A stretch of DNA of 42,650 bases, taken from NCBI RefSeq assembly GCF_016745505.1, contig NZ_JAERUC010000017.1, positions 1 through 42,650 on the forward strand, read 5' to 3'. The DNA comes from Streptomyces silvae (lineage in GTDB: Bacteria; Actinomycetota; Actinomycetes; Streptomycetales; Streptomycetaceae). Positions 31,157 to 40,996 of the stretch are shown here, piece by piece. The notes beneath the pieces were generated by a model. It did no database searches. It had not been told where the DNA came from and worked only from the letters and a program-made list of their open reading frames with translations. The stretch's first letter is position 1, and every line of letters begins with the position of its first letter. Position numbers and translations under genes: made by a program.

Positions 31157-32011
31157 CTACTCCTTCGGGTCCTCATCCGTCGAGTCGGCCTGGGCGCCGG
31201 TGCCCTTCGCGGGCGTGCCGGTGTCCTTCGGCGGGGTGCCGGCGGCCGGGGTGCTGCCGCCTTCGGGCTCCTCCGTGTCGGACGGGGCATCCGTTGGGGT
31301 GGCCCCGGCGCCGTCCGCGTCCAGCAGCCTGGTCAGCTGCCGGCCGACGATCCGCTTGAACTTGCGCTGCTGCGGCCTCGTGCGGTCCAGGACCGCGACC
31401 TCCAGCCGCTCGGCGGGGATCTCCCGCTCGTTGCCGTTGGCCTCGCGGGACAACGCCTGCACGGCCAGCTTCAGCGCCTCGGCGAGCGACATCCCGTCGC
31501 GGTGGCGCTGGTCGAGGAAGCTGCTGATCTGCTCGGCGTTCCCGCCGACCGCGACCGAGCCGTGCTCGTCCACGATCGAACCGTCGTGCGGCAGCCGGTA
31601 GATCTGGTCGCCCTCGGGCCCGGCGCCGACCTCGGCGACCACCAGCTCCACCTCGTACGGCTTCTCGGCCGCGCTGGAGAAGATGGTGCCGAGCGTCTGC
31701 GCGTAGACGTTGGCCAGCCCACGGGCCGTCACGTCGTCGCGGTCGTAGGTGTATCCCCGCAGATCGGCGTAGCGGACGCCGCCGATGCGGAGGTTCTCGT
31801 ACTCGTTGTACTTGCCGGCGGCGGCGAAGCCGATCCGGTCGTAGATCTCGCTGAACTTGTGCAGCGCGCGGGACGGGTTCTCGCCGACGAACACAATGCC
31901 GTCGGCGTACTGCAGCACAACCAGGCTGCGACCACGGGCGATGCCCTTCCGGGCGTATTCCGCCCGGTCGGCCATGGCCTGCTGAGGTGAGACATAGAAC
32001 GGCGTCGACAC
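31157..32011 (-). CDS. prcA: 20S proteasome alpha subunit PrcA
   Basis: 284 residues. Alpha subunits form the outer gated rings of the proteasome. The N-terminus FYVSPQQAMADRAEYARKGI is the gating segment and H0 helix. The core domain continues to about residue 232 (RLEVAVLDRTRPQQRKFKRI then GRQLTRLL). The last 50 or so residues are a low-complexity Thr/Gly/Pro/Glu tail that is probably disordered. GTG 32011 lies 55 bases after prcB and is preceded by AAAGGGACGG. The gene is last in the pup-endoVII-prcB-prcA run and ends at a hairpin. Confidence 0.97.
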   Translation of the reverse strand: MSTPFYVSPQQAMADRAEYARKGIARGRSLVVLQYADGIVFVGENPSRALHKFSEIYDRIGFAAAGKYNEYENLRIGGVRYADLRGYTYDRDDVTARGLANVYAQTLGTIFSSAAEKPYEVELVVAEVGAGPEGDQIYRLPHDGSIVDEHGSVAVGGNAEQISSFLDQRHRDGMSLAEALKLAVQALSREANGNEREIPAERLEVAVLDRTRPQQRKFKRIVGRQLTRLLDADGAGATPTDAPSDTEEPEGGSTPAAGTPPKDTGTPAKGTGAQADSTDEDPKE

Positions 32012-32066
32012 CGGCTATCCGTCCCTTTCTGTCAGTGACGAGTGCATCGGAGAAGCATCGGGCCGG

Positions 32067-32912
32067 TCAGAGCAGCGCGGCGCGGGGGCCATCGGGCTGC
32101 TCGAGCCGGCGCTCCAGGATCGCGCGCGCGATCTCCGAGGATTCCGTGTCGTCCAGCCTGCGGAAGCCCTCGTCGGTGATGACGGTGACGATCGGATAGA
32201 TCCGGCGGGCCACGTCCGGGCCACCGGTCGCCGAGTCGTCGTCGGCCGCGTCGTACAGCGCCTGCACGACCAGGGTGAGCGTCTGCTCCTCCGTCAGGTC
32301 GTCGCGGTACAGCTTCTTCATCGACCCGCGTGCGAAGACGGAGCCGGAGCCGGTGGCCGCGTAACCCCGCTCCTCGGAACGCCCGCCGGTCACGTCGTAC
32401 GAGAAGATCCGGCCCTTCTCGCGGTCGACGTCGTACCCGGCGAACAGCGGGACGACCGCCAGGCCCTGCATGGCCATCGCCAGATTGCTGCGGATCATGG
32501 TGGAGAGCCGGTTGGCCTTGCCCTCCAGCGAGAGCGTGGCACCCTCGACCTTCTCGAAGTGCTCCAGCTCCAGCTGGAACAGCTTGACCATCTCCACGGC
32601 GAGACCGGCCGTGCCGGCGATCCCCACCGCGGAGTACTCGTCGGCCGGGAACACCTTCTCGATGTCGCGCTGCGCGATCATGTTCCCCATGGTCGCCCGC
32701 CGGTCACCGGCGAGGACCACTCCGCCGGGGAACGAGGCCGCGACGATCGTGGTGCCGTGCGGCGCCTCGACGGCGCCCTGCAACGGCGGCAGGCTGCGGT
32801 TGCCGGGAAGGATCTCGGGTGAGTGGTCGGACAGGAAGTCCATGAACGAGGACGAACCCGGCGTCAGGAAGGCAGCTGGTAGACGCCCGGTGCTACGAGT
32901 GTTGGCTTCCAC
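32067..32912 (-). CDS. prcB: 20S proteasome beta subunit PrcB
   Basis: 281 residues from GTG 32912 with a strong GGAGGG ribosome site. The first 53 residues are the propeptide ([15 protein letters not shown] to EAPHG), after which self-cleavage exposes T54, the catalytic N-terminal nucleophile ([19 protein letters not shown]). The catalytic lysine is likely in [10 protein letters not shown]. The 5' end overlaps the endonuclease VII-like gene by 49 bases, so the start lies inside that gene and the propeptide codes are constrained in two frames. The open frame to 32999 belongs to that overlap. Confidence 0.97.
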   Translation of the reverse strand: MEANTRSTGRLPAAFLTPGSSSFMDFLSDHSPEILPGNRSLPPLQGAVEAPHGTTIVAASFPGGVVLAGDRRATMGNMIAQRDIEKVFPADEYSAVGIAGTAGLAVEMVKLFQLELEHFEKVEGATLSLEGKANRLSTMIRSNLAMAMQGLAVVPLFAGYDVDREKGRIFSYDVTGGRSEERGYAATGSGSVFARGSMKKLYRDDLTEEQTLTLVVQALYDAADDDSATGGPDVARRIYPIVTVITDEGFRRLDDTESSEIARAILERRLEQPDGPRAALL

Positions 32913-33457
32913 GCGTTTCCCTCCAGGTATGCGGCTGCACGCCTTACGGCATCCGGCCGATCTTTGAGCTGCCCCAGGGCTGCGTTGCAGCTGAAGCACA
33001 GTACGCCACGGACCCTACCCGTCCCATGACAGTGATCCACATGCTCCGCCGGAGCAGTCAGACAGATACAGCAAACACCCTGCTGAGCGGCGATCAACTC
33101 GTCCAACTCCACCGGGCTGAGACCGTACTTCCGCTGGAAGTAGCTGATCCGATTCCGCTCGGCCCGGCAGGGGCGGCAGTAACTTGACCAGCCGTCGTAT
33201 GCCGATCTGTTGCGCTCCCACTGATCGTGCGGTTTCACCTCGCCGCACCGAGGGCACCGTTTGTGTCCGCGTGGCACCGGCACCTTGGCCCGGACGGACC
33301 TGCCCTTGGCCTCCTGGCGTTGCCGGTAGTACTCAGCAGAGCATTCCCGGCAGTACGCCTGGAGGCCGTCACGCATCGCCCTGTTACTCGCGAAGGACTC
33401 CGTCGGCAGAGTCCTTCGGCAACGAGAGCATTTCCTACCGGCAGAGACGTCGGACAT
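32864..33457 (-). CDS. Recombination endonuclease VII-like HNH nuclease with two zinc-finger repeats, in the proteasome operon
   Basis: 197 residues. The C-terminal half matches the endonuclease VII fold: C129-x2-C132, D141-H142 ([16 protein letters not shown]), C154-x2-C157 and N158. The Zn cysteines and the Asp, His, Asn active-site residues of T4 endonuclease VII are all present. The N-terminal half holds two related zinc-finger units, C10-x2-C13...C36-x2-C39 and C68-x2-C71...C94-x2-C97, probably from a duplication. ATG 33457 lies 6 bases after the pup stop; the 3' end overlaps prcB by 49 bases. Family members resolve branched DNA or cut DNA nonspecifically; the substrate and the reason for proteasome linkage are unknown. 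I recall similar genes at this spot in other Streptomyces. Confidence 0.9.
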   Translation of the reverse strand: MSDVSAGRKCSRCRRTLPTESFASNRAMRDGLQAYCRECSAEYYRQRQEAKGRSVRAKVPVPRGHKRCPRCGEVKPHDQWERNRSAYDGWSSYCRPCRAERNRISYFQRKYGLSPVELDELIAAQQGVCCICLTAPAEHVDHCHGTGRVRGVLCFSCNAALGQLKDRPDAVRRAAAYLEGNAWKPTLVAPGVYQLPS

Positions 33458-33463
33458 TAAGCC

Positions 33464-33682
33464 CTATTCCCCGCCTTTTTGAACAAATGACCTGACGAAA
33501 TCCTCGGCATTGGACTCAAGTACGTCGTCGATCTCGTCCAGGACGTCGTCGACGTCCTCGCCCAGCTTCTCCTGCCGTTCCTTGAGGTCCTCGGACGCCT
33601 GTGCGTCCTGAGTCTGCTCCTCGGTCTCCTCGGTGGAACGTGTCGCCTTCTGCTGTCCGCCGCCGGTGTCCTTGGTCGCCAT
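33464..33682 (-). CDS. pup: Prokaryotic ubiquitin-like protein Pup
   Basis: 72 residues. A disordered, Gln/Glu-rich first half is followed by the ARC-binding coiled-coil helix ([20 protein letters not shown]) and the conserved end [11 protein letters not shown]. It ends in glutamate, encoded GGG GAA before TAG, so the ligation-ready form is made directly and no glutamine deamidation by Dop is needed. ATG 33682 follows GGTGAG. dop ends 120 bases upstream in the same direction, and the endonuclease VII gene begins 6 bases downstream. Confidence 0.97.
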   Translation of the reverse strand: MATKDTGGGQQKATRSTEETEEQTQDAQASEDLKERQEKLGEDVDDVLDEIDDVLESNAEDFVRSFVQKGGE

Positions 33683-33802
33683 CTAGCTCACCCCGCTCGG
33701 TTCGAAGCACTTGATCAGACCCTACCTACGGGGTCCGACATTGGCCCGGTACTTTCCTCAACGTCCGGAGGTCATCTGATTGATTCCCAGCCGGGACGCC
33801 TT

Positions 33803-35314
33803 TCAGCCCCCCGTCAGCGTCCGGACCAGCTCATCCGCGGTGCGGCAGCGGTCCAGGAGGTCCTTGACGTGGGCGCGTGTACCCCGCAGCGGTTCCATCG
33901 TGGGGACCCGTTGCAGCGAGTCACGGTCGGGCAGGTCGAAGATGACCGAGTCCCAGGAGGCCGCGGCGACGTCGTCCGCGTACTGCTCCAGGCAGCGGCC
34001 CCGGAAATAGGCCCTGGTGTCCTCGGGCGGCTTCGTACGGGCCCGCTCGACGTCGCTCTCGTCGAGCAGGCGCTTGATCTTCCCGCGGGCCGCCAGACGG
34101 TTGTACAGGCCCTTGTCGGCCCGTACGTCGGCGTACTGGAGGTCCACCAGGTGCAGGCGCGGGGCGTCCCAGTCCAGGCCGTCACGGCGCCGGTAGCCCT
34201 CCATGAGCTCCCGCTTGGCGATCCAGTCCAGCTCGCCCGAGAGGCTCATGGGGTCGTTCTCCAGGCGGTTCAGGGTGTCCTCCCAGCGGGCCAGGACATC
34301 CTTGGTCTGCTCGTCCGCGTCCGCGCCGTACCGCTCCTCGACGTACTTGCGGCCCAGCTCGAAGTACTCCATCTGGAGCTGTACCGCGGTGAGTGTCCGG
34401 CCGCTACGGAGGGTGACCAGCTGCTTCAGGGTCGGGTCGTGCGAGACCTGGTGGAGCGTACGGACCGGCTGGTCGACGGCCAGGTCGACGTTGATGAAGC
34501 CGTCCTCGATCATGGCCAGGACCAGTGAGGTGGTGCCGAGCTTCAGATAGGTCGAGATCTCGGAGAGGTTCGCGTCGCCGATGATGACGTGCAGCCTGCG
34601 GTACTTCTCGGCGTCGGAGTGCGGTTCGTCGCGGGTGTTGATGATGGGGCGCTTGAGGGTGGTCTCCAGACCGACCTCGACCTCGAAGTAGTCCGCGCGC
34701 TGACTGATCTGGAATCCGTGCTCGTGGCCGTCCTGGCCGATGCCGACGCGGCCGGCGCCGGTGACCACCTGGCGGGAGACGAAGAACGGGGTCAGATGGC
34801 GCACGATGTCCGAGAAGGGGGTCTCCCGCTTCATCAGGTAGTTCTCGTGCGTGCCGTAGGACGCGCCCTTGTTGTCGGTGTTGTTCTTGTACAGGTGGAT
34901 CGGCTGGGCCCCGGGGATCGCGGCGGCCCGCTCGGCCGCTTCCGCCATCACCCGCTCGCCGGCCTTGTCCCAGAGCACCGCGTCCAGCGGATTGGTGATC
35001 TCGGGTGAGCTGTACTCGGGGTGCGCGTGGTCGACGTACAGCCGTGCACCGTTGGTGAGGATGACATTGGCCAGGCCGATGTCCTCGTCGGTGAGCTGGC
35101 TGGAGTCGGCGGTCTCACGGGCGAGGTCGAAGCCTCGCGCGTCGCGCAGCGGGTTCTCCTCCTCGAAGTCCCAGCGGGCGCGCCGCGCCCGGTGCATCGC
35201 CGCCGCGTAGGCGTTGACGATCTGGGACGAGGTGAGCATGGCATTGGCGTTGGGTTGACCGGGAACGGAGATCCCGTACTCCGTCTCGATGCCCATCACT
35301 CGCCGTACGGTCAT
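33803..35314 (-). CDS. dop: Depupylase/deamidase of Pup, Dop
   Basis: 503 residues. A paralogue of PafA, it removes Pup from substrates (and deamidates Pup-GGQ where present). It begins [21 protein letters not shown]95 in [16 protein letters not shown] corresponds to the reported catalytic nucleophile. The Dop-specific insertion between about residues 40 and 80 ([20 protein letters not shown]) distinguishes it from PafA. With Pup ending in Glu, its chief task here should be depupylation. ATG 35314 follows AAGGAGGG. A terminator separates arc upstream, so dop has its own promoter. Confidence 0.97.
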   Translation of the reverse strand: MTVRRVMGIETEYGISVPGQPNANAMLTSSQIVNAYAAAMHRARRARWDFEEENPLRDARGFDLARETADSSQLTDEDIGLANVILTNGARLYVDHAHPEYSSPEITNPLDAVLWDKAGERVMAEAAERAAAIPGAQPIHLYKNNTDNKGASYGTHENYLMKRETPFSDIVRHLTPFFVSRQVVTGAGRVGIGQDGHEHGFQISQRADYFEVEVGLETTLKRPIINTRDEPHSDAEKYRRLHVIIGDANLSEISTYLKLGTTSLVLAMIEDGFINVDLAVDQPVRTLHQVSHDPTLKQLVTLRSGRTLTAVQLQMEYFELGRKYVEERYGADADEQTKDVLARWEDTLNRLENDPMSLSGELDWIAKRELMEGYRRRDGLDWDAPRLHLVDLQYADVRADKGLYNRLAARGKIKRLLDESDVERARTKPPEDTRAYFRGRCLEQYADDVAAASWDSVIFDLPDRDSLQRVPTMEPLRGTRAHVKDLLDRCRTADELVRTLTGG

Positions 35315-35498
35315 GCGGCCCTCCTTGCCCGGCGTCGCTCCCGTCCGGGAGCGGCGCTCAAGTACCGCTGCTGGTCCGCGGTGCCCGTCCCCGCACTGCG
35401 CGACTCGGCGGTACGGCAGAGCCTAGAGCGCCTCTGCGCCGGTGGGGAGATCAATTGCGTCATTGTTCGGGTGTGGCCGGAGCTGCCGGGAAAACGGC

Positions 35499-35534
35499 CC
35501 GGCTGCGGATACCCTGCCGGGCATCCGCAGCCGG
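35499..35534 (-). terminator. Hairpin terminator after arc
   Basis: CCGGCTGCGGAT (35499-35510) pairs perfectly with 35523-35534. On the minus strand it begins 9 bases after the arc stop and is followed by a GCCGTTTT run, fitting intrinsic termination. Confidence 0.85.
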
Positions 35535-35542
35535 TCTGCGTT

Positions 35543-37309
35543 TTACAGGTACTGTCCGGTATTTGCCACCGTGTCGATGGAGCGACCGGTGTCTGCGCCC
35601 TGCTTTCCGGTGACGAGTGTGCGGATGAACACGATCCGCTCGCCCTTCTTTCCGGAAATCCTGGCCCAGTCGTCCGGGTTGGTGGTGTTGGGCAGGTCCT
35701 CGTTCTCCTTGAACTCGTCCACGCATGCCTGGAGGAGATGGGAGACGCGCAGGCCCTTCTGGCCCTGCTCGAGGAATGCCTTGATGGCCATTTTCTTTGC
35801 CCGGTCCACGATGTTCTGAATCATCGCTCCGGAGTTGAAGTCCTTGAAGTACAGGACTTCCTTGTCGCCGTTCGCATAGGTGACCTCGAGGAAGCGGTTC
35901 TCCTCGGATTCCGTGTACATCCGCTCCACGACGGACTGGATCATCGCGTGGGCGGCGGCCTCCTTGGAGCCCGTGTGCTCGGCCAGGTCGTCCGAGTGCA
36001 GCGGCAGCGAAGGCGTGAGGTACTTCGCGAAGATGTCCTTCGCGGCCTCCGCGTCCGGACGCTCGATCTTGATCTTCACATCGAGCCGGCCGGGCCGCAG
36101 GATCGCGGGGTCGATCATGTCCTCACGGTTGGAGGCACCGATGACGATGACGTTCTCCAGGCCCTCCACACCGTCGATCTCGGCGAGCAGCTGGGGGACG
36201 ATGGTGTTCTCCACGTCCGAGCTGACACCGGAACCACGGGTGCGGAAGAGGGATTCCATCTCGTCGAAGAAGACGATGACGGGGGTACCCTCGCTCGCCT
36301 TCTCCCGGGCACGCTGGAAGACGAGGCGGATGTGCCGCTCGGTCTCACCGACGTACTTGTTGAGGAGCTCGGGGCCCTTGATATTGAGGAAGTAGCTCTT
36401 CCCCGCGGGCTGACCGGTGACCTCGGCGACCTTCTTGGCCAGCGAGTTGGCGACGGCCTTGGCGATGAGTGTCTTGCCGCAGCCGGGAGGGCCGTAGAGC
36501 AGGATGCCCTTCGGCGGACGGAGTTCGTGCTCCTTGAAGAGGTCCGGGTGGAGGTACGGGAGCTCGACCGCGTCGCGGATCAGTTCGATCTGGTCGCCCA
36601 GACCGCCGATCTTGTTGTAGTCGATGTCCGGGACCTCTTCGAGAACGAGCTCCTCGACCTCGCTCTTGGGGACCACTTCGTAGACGTAGCCGGACCTGGG
36701 TTCGAGCAGGAGGGCGTCGCCGGGGCGGATGGTGATGTCCAGGAGGGGCTCGGCGAGCCTCACCACCCGTTCCTCGTCGGTGTGCCCGATGACCAGGGCG
36801 CGCTCGCCGTCCTCGAGGATCTCCTTGAGGGTGACGATGTCCCCGGCCCGCTCGAATTCCATGGCCTCGACCACGTTGAGCGCCTCGTTGAGCATCACTT
36901 CCTGGCCTCGACGGAGGCCTTCGAGCTCGACGCTGGGGCTGACGTTCACCCGGAGCTTGCGGCCCCCGGTGAAGATGTCGCAGGTGTCGTCCTCGTTCGC
37001 CTGCAGGAAGACACCGAAACCGGCCGGCGGCTGTGCGAGCCGGTCGACCTCCTCCTTGAGGGCCACGATCTGGTCGCGGGCCTCCCGGAGCGTGTTGGCG
37101 AGCCGCTCGTTCTGCGCGGACACGCCCGCCAGGTTGGTCTGCAACTCGACGATCCGCTCTTCGAGAATCCTCGTATGACGCGGAGAGTCGGCGAGCTTAC
37201 GTCGCAGGACGGCGATTTCCTGCTCGAGATAGGCGACCTGGCCGGCTGGGTCTTCTGACCCCCGCCCGGGCCGGATGCCGCGGTTGATGTCGTCGTCGTG
37301 GGCTGCCAC
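35543..37309 (-). CDS. arc: Proteasome-associated AAA+ ATPase ARC (Mpa)
   Basis: 588 residues from GTG 37309, preceded by GGAGGAGGTGAGG. ARC/Mpa binds pupylated proteins, unfolds them and feeds them to the PrcAB core. The coiled coil that binds Pup is at about residues 24-92; two OB-like domains follow. The AAA+ module has Walker A GPPGCGKT at 273-280 and Walker B FFDE with D349-E350. The C-terminus ends NTGQYL, matching the docking tail (xYL) that engages the alpha ring. It is monocistronic, divergent from the ferredoxin gene. Confidence 0.97.
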   Translation of the reverse strand: MAAHDDDINRGIRPGRGSEDPAGQVAYLEQEIAVLRRKLADSPRHTRILEERIVELQTNLAGVSAQNERLANTLREARDQIVALKEEVDRLAQPPAGFGVFLQANEDDTCDIFTGGRKLRVNVSPSVELEGLRRGQEVMLNEALNVVEAMEFERAGDIVTLKEILEDGERALVIGHTDEERVVRLAEPLLDITIRPGDALLLEPRSGYVYEVVPKSEVEELVLEEVPDIDYNKIGGLGDQIELIRDAVELPYLHPDLFKEHELRPPKGILLYGPPGCGKTLIAKAVANSLAKKVAEVTGQPAGKSYFLNIKGPELLNKYVGETERHIRLVFQRAREKASEGTPVIVFFDEMESLFRTRGSGVSSDVENTIVPQLLAEIDGVEGLENVIVIGASNREDMIDPAILRPGRLDVKIKIERPDAEAAKDIFAKYLTPSLPLHSDDLAEHTGSKEAAAHAMIQSVVERMYTESEENRFLEVTYANGDKEVLYFKDFNSGAMIQNIVDRAKKMAIKAFLEQGQKGLRVSHLLQACVDEFKENEDLPNTTNPDDWARISGKKGERIVFIRTLVTGKQGADTGRSIDTVANTGQYL

Positions 37310-37550
37310 GGTCCTCACCTCCTCCAAGGGGAGCTGGACGCTTCCTGACCCTACCTGGGTGGGTGATGATTGAAACCCCTAGATCACAAAGACCCGGGAG
37401 TCTGTCCGATCTTCACCCTTGCGCTCTCCCTCACGCCAAGGGAATACCCACCCTTCGGCACCGGAAAGCAGCCGGTTGTATCGTCGAAGCGTTCAACACC
37501 CGTCAGGGCTGGCTTCAATTGGTGCAGATACGCAGGGAACGGCAGGACAC

Positions 37551-37862
37551 ATGACCGTGCAGCAGGACGCTCCGGGCGACAGCGACACGCAGGACCTCGA
37601 GGTCTGGATCGACCAGGATCTCTGTACGGGCGACGGCATCTGCGTGCAGTACGCACCCGAGGTGTTCGAGCTGGACATCGACGGTCTGGCGTACGTCAAG
37701 AGCGACGAGGACGAGCTCCTCCAGGACAAGGGCGCCACCACACCGGTGCCGCTGCCGCTCCTCCAGGACGTCGTGGACTCGGCGAAGGAATGCCCGGGCG
37801 ACTGTATTCATGTACGTCGCGTTTCGGACAACGTGGAAGTCTTCGGGCCCGACGCCGAGTGA
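37551..37862 (+). CDS. Small ferredoxin ([3Fe-4S] or [4Fe-4S] type)
   Basis: 103 residues. The cluster motif is C25-TGDGI-C31 with C81-P (ECPGDC) as the third ligand; position 28 is Asp, where [4Fe-4S] proteins have Cys, so a [3Fe-4S] cluster or an Asp-ligated [4Fe-4S] is likely. A fourth cysteine, C85, may help. Single-cluster ferredoxins of this kind usually deliver electrons to cytochrome P450s in streptomycetes, but none is seen here. ATG 37551 follows CAGGA. It is divergent from arc, with a 241-base gap in which no clear promoter motif was found. Confidence 0.93.
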   Translation: MTVQQDAPGDSDTQDLEVWIDQDLCTGDGICVQYAPEVFELDIDGLAYVKSDEDELLQDKGATTPVPLPLLQDVVDSAKECPGDCIHVRRVSDNVEVFGPDAE

Positions 37863-37890
37863 GGGCGCGGCCGGCGGCGCGGCGTACGGC

Positions 37891-38580
37891 TCAGACGCCC
37901 TGCGCGGTGCTGCCGGCGGGGCCGGTGGACTTGATGAACGCGTTGCCCTTCCACTGCCAGGAGGCGTTCTCCAGCTCGTCCGGGCAGCAGCGCGGTACGT
38001 CGGTGGAGGAGTAGCCGAGCAGGGTCGCCGACACCCGGCCGTCACGGACGGTGAAGTCGGTGACGTTCAGTTTCTGAGCGGGGTCCACCAGGGTCGCTAC
38101 GACCCGGGGTGCGGCCCCGCTCGGCTGTGTCACGACGTAGATGCCGCTGGGCGGGGTGCCCGATCCCGCGGCGCAGTGCACGACGGCGACCGTCTCGGGA
38201 CCGCCGTCGCCGTCGAGGTCTCCCGGGGCGCTGTCGGCCACGGTGTGTCCCGCGGGGCCGCAGTCGAGGGGGAAGGCCACGCCCTTCGGGTCGGGCGCCG
38301 TCGCGGAGGACGCGCTCCCGTGCTGCGTGGTGACGCCGCCGTGCTCGGACGCGGAGGCCGTGGCGGTGGCCGCGTCGGGCTGGAGCAGACCCGCGAGGGC
38401 GACGACCGCGGCCATCGCGGTCGCCGTGGCGAGCCAGTGCACCGGCTTGGCGTCGGTGTGCGCGAGGTCCGGGAGCGCGGAGGTCTGCACGCGGTATGTC
38501 TCCTGTGGTTCCTGGGGGGCCTGGGTAGGCGGTGCCGAGGTGTCGTCGGCGGGCGGGGGGTGGCCAGCATCGTGCCACAC
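37891..38580 (-). CDS. Single-helix membrane protein of unknown function
   Basis: 229 residues. A Pro/Gln-rich cytoplasmic N-terminus (about residues 1-47) is followed by one membrane helix (WLATATAMAAVVALAGLL) and an extracytoplasmic domain. That domain contains PGDLDGDGGPETVAVVHC, which resembles an FG-GAP/calcium-binding-like loop, and a C-terminal CCPDELENASWQWKGNAFI. Four cysteines could form disulfides. No named family is recognised. GTG 38580 follows GAGG. It converges with the ferredoxin gene, which ends 28 bases beyond its stop. Confidence 0.8.
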   Translation of the reverse strand: MWHDAGHPPPADDTSAPPTQAPQEPQETYRVQTSALPDLAHTDAKPVHWLATATAMAAVVALAGLLQPDAATATASASEHGGVTTQHGSASSATAPDPKGVAFPLDCGPAGHTVADSAPGDLDGDGGPETVAVVHCAAGSGTPPSGIYVVTQPSGAAPRVVATLVDPAQKLNVTDFTVRDGRVSATLLGYSSTDVPRCCPDELENASWQWKGNAFIKSTGPAGSTAQGV

Positions 38581-38624
38581 CTCACACCGGAGGGGAACGG
38601 CGGGGTCGTCACGGCCTGTGAAAA

Positions 38625-38674
38625 GGCGCCGCCGCCGGGCTCCCGGGTCGGTCCGGGAACTCGGCGGCGGCGCC
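38625..38674 (-). terminator. Hairpin terminator after trmI
   Basis: GGCGCCGCCGCCG (38625-38637) pairs perfectly with 38662-38674; an inner TCCCGG / CCGGGA stem extends it. It lies 16 bases after the trmI stop on the minus strand. Confidence 0.78.
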
Positions 38675-38690
38675 GGCGCGTGGTGTTCGG

Positions 38691-39608
<918 letters not shown>

Positions 39609-39641
39609 CTACCGGTATTTCGGGGGCCGCTTTCCGGGGCG

Positions 39642-40928
39642 TCAGGCGGAGGGGCGGGCCATGGCCTTGACGAAGGCGCGCTCGACGTCGGCGGTGGACA
39701 GGACGCCGTAGATCTCGCCGGTCTCCTCGACCACGAGGTACTCGGTGGCCGGGGTGGCCTTCAGCCGGTCCAGGAGGGCTTCGCCCGCGAGCTCGGCGGG
39801 GACCTTCATCCCGTCGGTGATGTCCTGGGCGAGGCCGCTGACGGCGACCCAGGGCCGGCGGTGCTCGGGGACGCCGACGATGGCGGCCTCCCGGACGACG
39901 CCCTTGGGGCTGCCCTGTCCGTCGACGACGACCAGGGCGCGGGCGCCCGCCTCGTTGGCGCGGCGGAGCGCCTCGGAGAGCGGGGTGGCGGATTCCACGG
40001 GCACGGCCCGCCGGGTGAGGGTGCGGGCCCGCAGGTCGGGGAGGTGTTCGCGCAGGCGGGCCATGCGCAGGCTGTTGCCGGCGCCGGTCCAGATGATGGC
40101 GCAGAGGATCGCGGCGAGCAGTGCGTCGGTGACGGTCTCGACGCCGCTGATCTCGCTGGTGTCGTTGCCGAGCGCGCCCGTGTGGGTGAGGAGGGGCAGC
40201 CCGATCAGGACGGTGACCGCCAGGCCCCGGCCGACCCAGGCGGCGGCGACGGTGCCGCTCATCGGCTTGCCCGTGATCTTCCAGACGACGGCGCGGAGCA
40301 TGCGCCCTCCGTCCAGGGGCAGTCCGGGCAGCAGGTTGAAGGCGGCGACGATGAGGTTGGAGATCATCAGCCCGGCGAGGAGCACGCCCGGGACGGTGCC
40401 CGCCTCGACGAACTGGAGCGGGATGTAGAAGAGGCCGCCGAGGACGAGGGAGAGCAGCGGGCCCACGAAGGCGAGGACGAACTCGCGGCCGGGGGTCTCG
40501 GACTCCTTCTCGATCTCCGAGACGCCGCCGAAGAACTGGAGCTGGATGCGGCGCACCGGCAGCTTGTAGCGCAGGGCGGCGACGGTGTGGGCGAGCTCGT
40601 GGACGAGCACGGAGGCGTAGAAGGCGATGGCGAAGAAGAGCGCGACCAGGTAGCGGAGCCCGCCCAGGTCGGGCAGGACGCGGTCGAGCTGTCCGCCGAA
40701 GACCCAGGTGATCAGGGCCGCGACGACGAACCAGCTGGGGGCCACGTACACGGGCACACCGAAGGGACGCCCCATGAGAAGGCCGCCGCCCGGCTCGGCC
40801 GTGCGTCGCGGTTTTCCCTTGTCCGGTCCGGTGCCGGGGTCCGTGCCCCCTGCGCCGGGCTGCGGGCGCCCGCTGTCGCCGCTCTCGTCCACGGGGTCCC
40901 TTCGGTCGGTGGCTTCTGCCACGATCAT
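39642..40928 (-). CDS. Site-2 protease family zinc metalloprotease with CBS domains (M50, Rip3-like)
   Basis: 428 residues. The intramembrane protease core shows HELAH (H110, E111, H114) in a membrane helix and NLLPGLPLDGGR with D206 as the third zinc ligand. The C-terminal 130 residues hold two CBS motifs, one including ARALVVVDGQGSPKGVVRE and one ATEYLVVEETGEIYGVL. It may clip membrane-bound regulators in response to nucleotides. ATG 40928 is preferred over a GTG two codons further on; ribosome sites are weak for both. The first 50 residues are hydrophilic. It is divergent from the RecB-type nuclease gene (68-base gap) and lies 42 bases before trmI. Confidence 0.93.
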   Translation of the reverse strand: MIVAEATDRRDPVDESGDSGRPQPGAGGTDPGTGPDKGKPRRTAEPGGGLLMGRPFGVPVYVAPSWFVVAALITWVFGGQLDRVLPDLGGLRYLVALFFAIAFYASVLVHELAHTVAALRYKLPVRRIQLQFFGGVSEIEKESETPGREFVLAFVGPLLSLVLGGLFYIPLQFVEAGTVPGVLLAGLMISNLIVAAFNLLPGLPLDGGRMLRAVVWKITGKPMSGTVAAAWVGRGLAVTVLIGLPLLTHTGALGNDTSEISGVETVTDALLAAILCAIIWTGAGNSLRMARLREHLPDLRARTLTRRAVPVESATPLSEALRRANEAGARALVVVDGQGSPKGVVREAAIVGVPEHRRPWVAVSGLAQDITDGMKVPAELAGEALLDRLKATPATEYLVVEETGEIYGVLSTADVERAFVKAMARPSA

Positions 40929-40996
40929 GCTGGTTGCGAGCTCTGTCGTCGATGGTATGCCGCTGGATGTCGGTGGCGGGCCGTAGGGTCTGCGAC

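Noticed and set aside
35021..37258. A 745-codon plus-strand frame opposite dop and arc
   Set aside because: Antisense shadow; the dop and arc frames carry complete family motifs.
37430..37500. Possible SigR-type promoter (GGAAT near 37440) before the ferredoxin
   Set aside because: No GTT at the required 18 to 19-base spacing.
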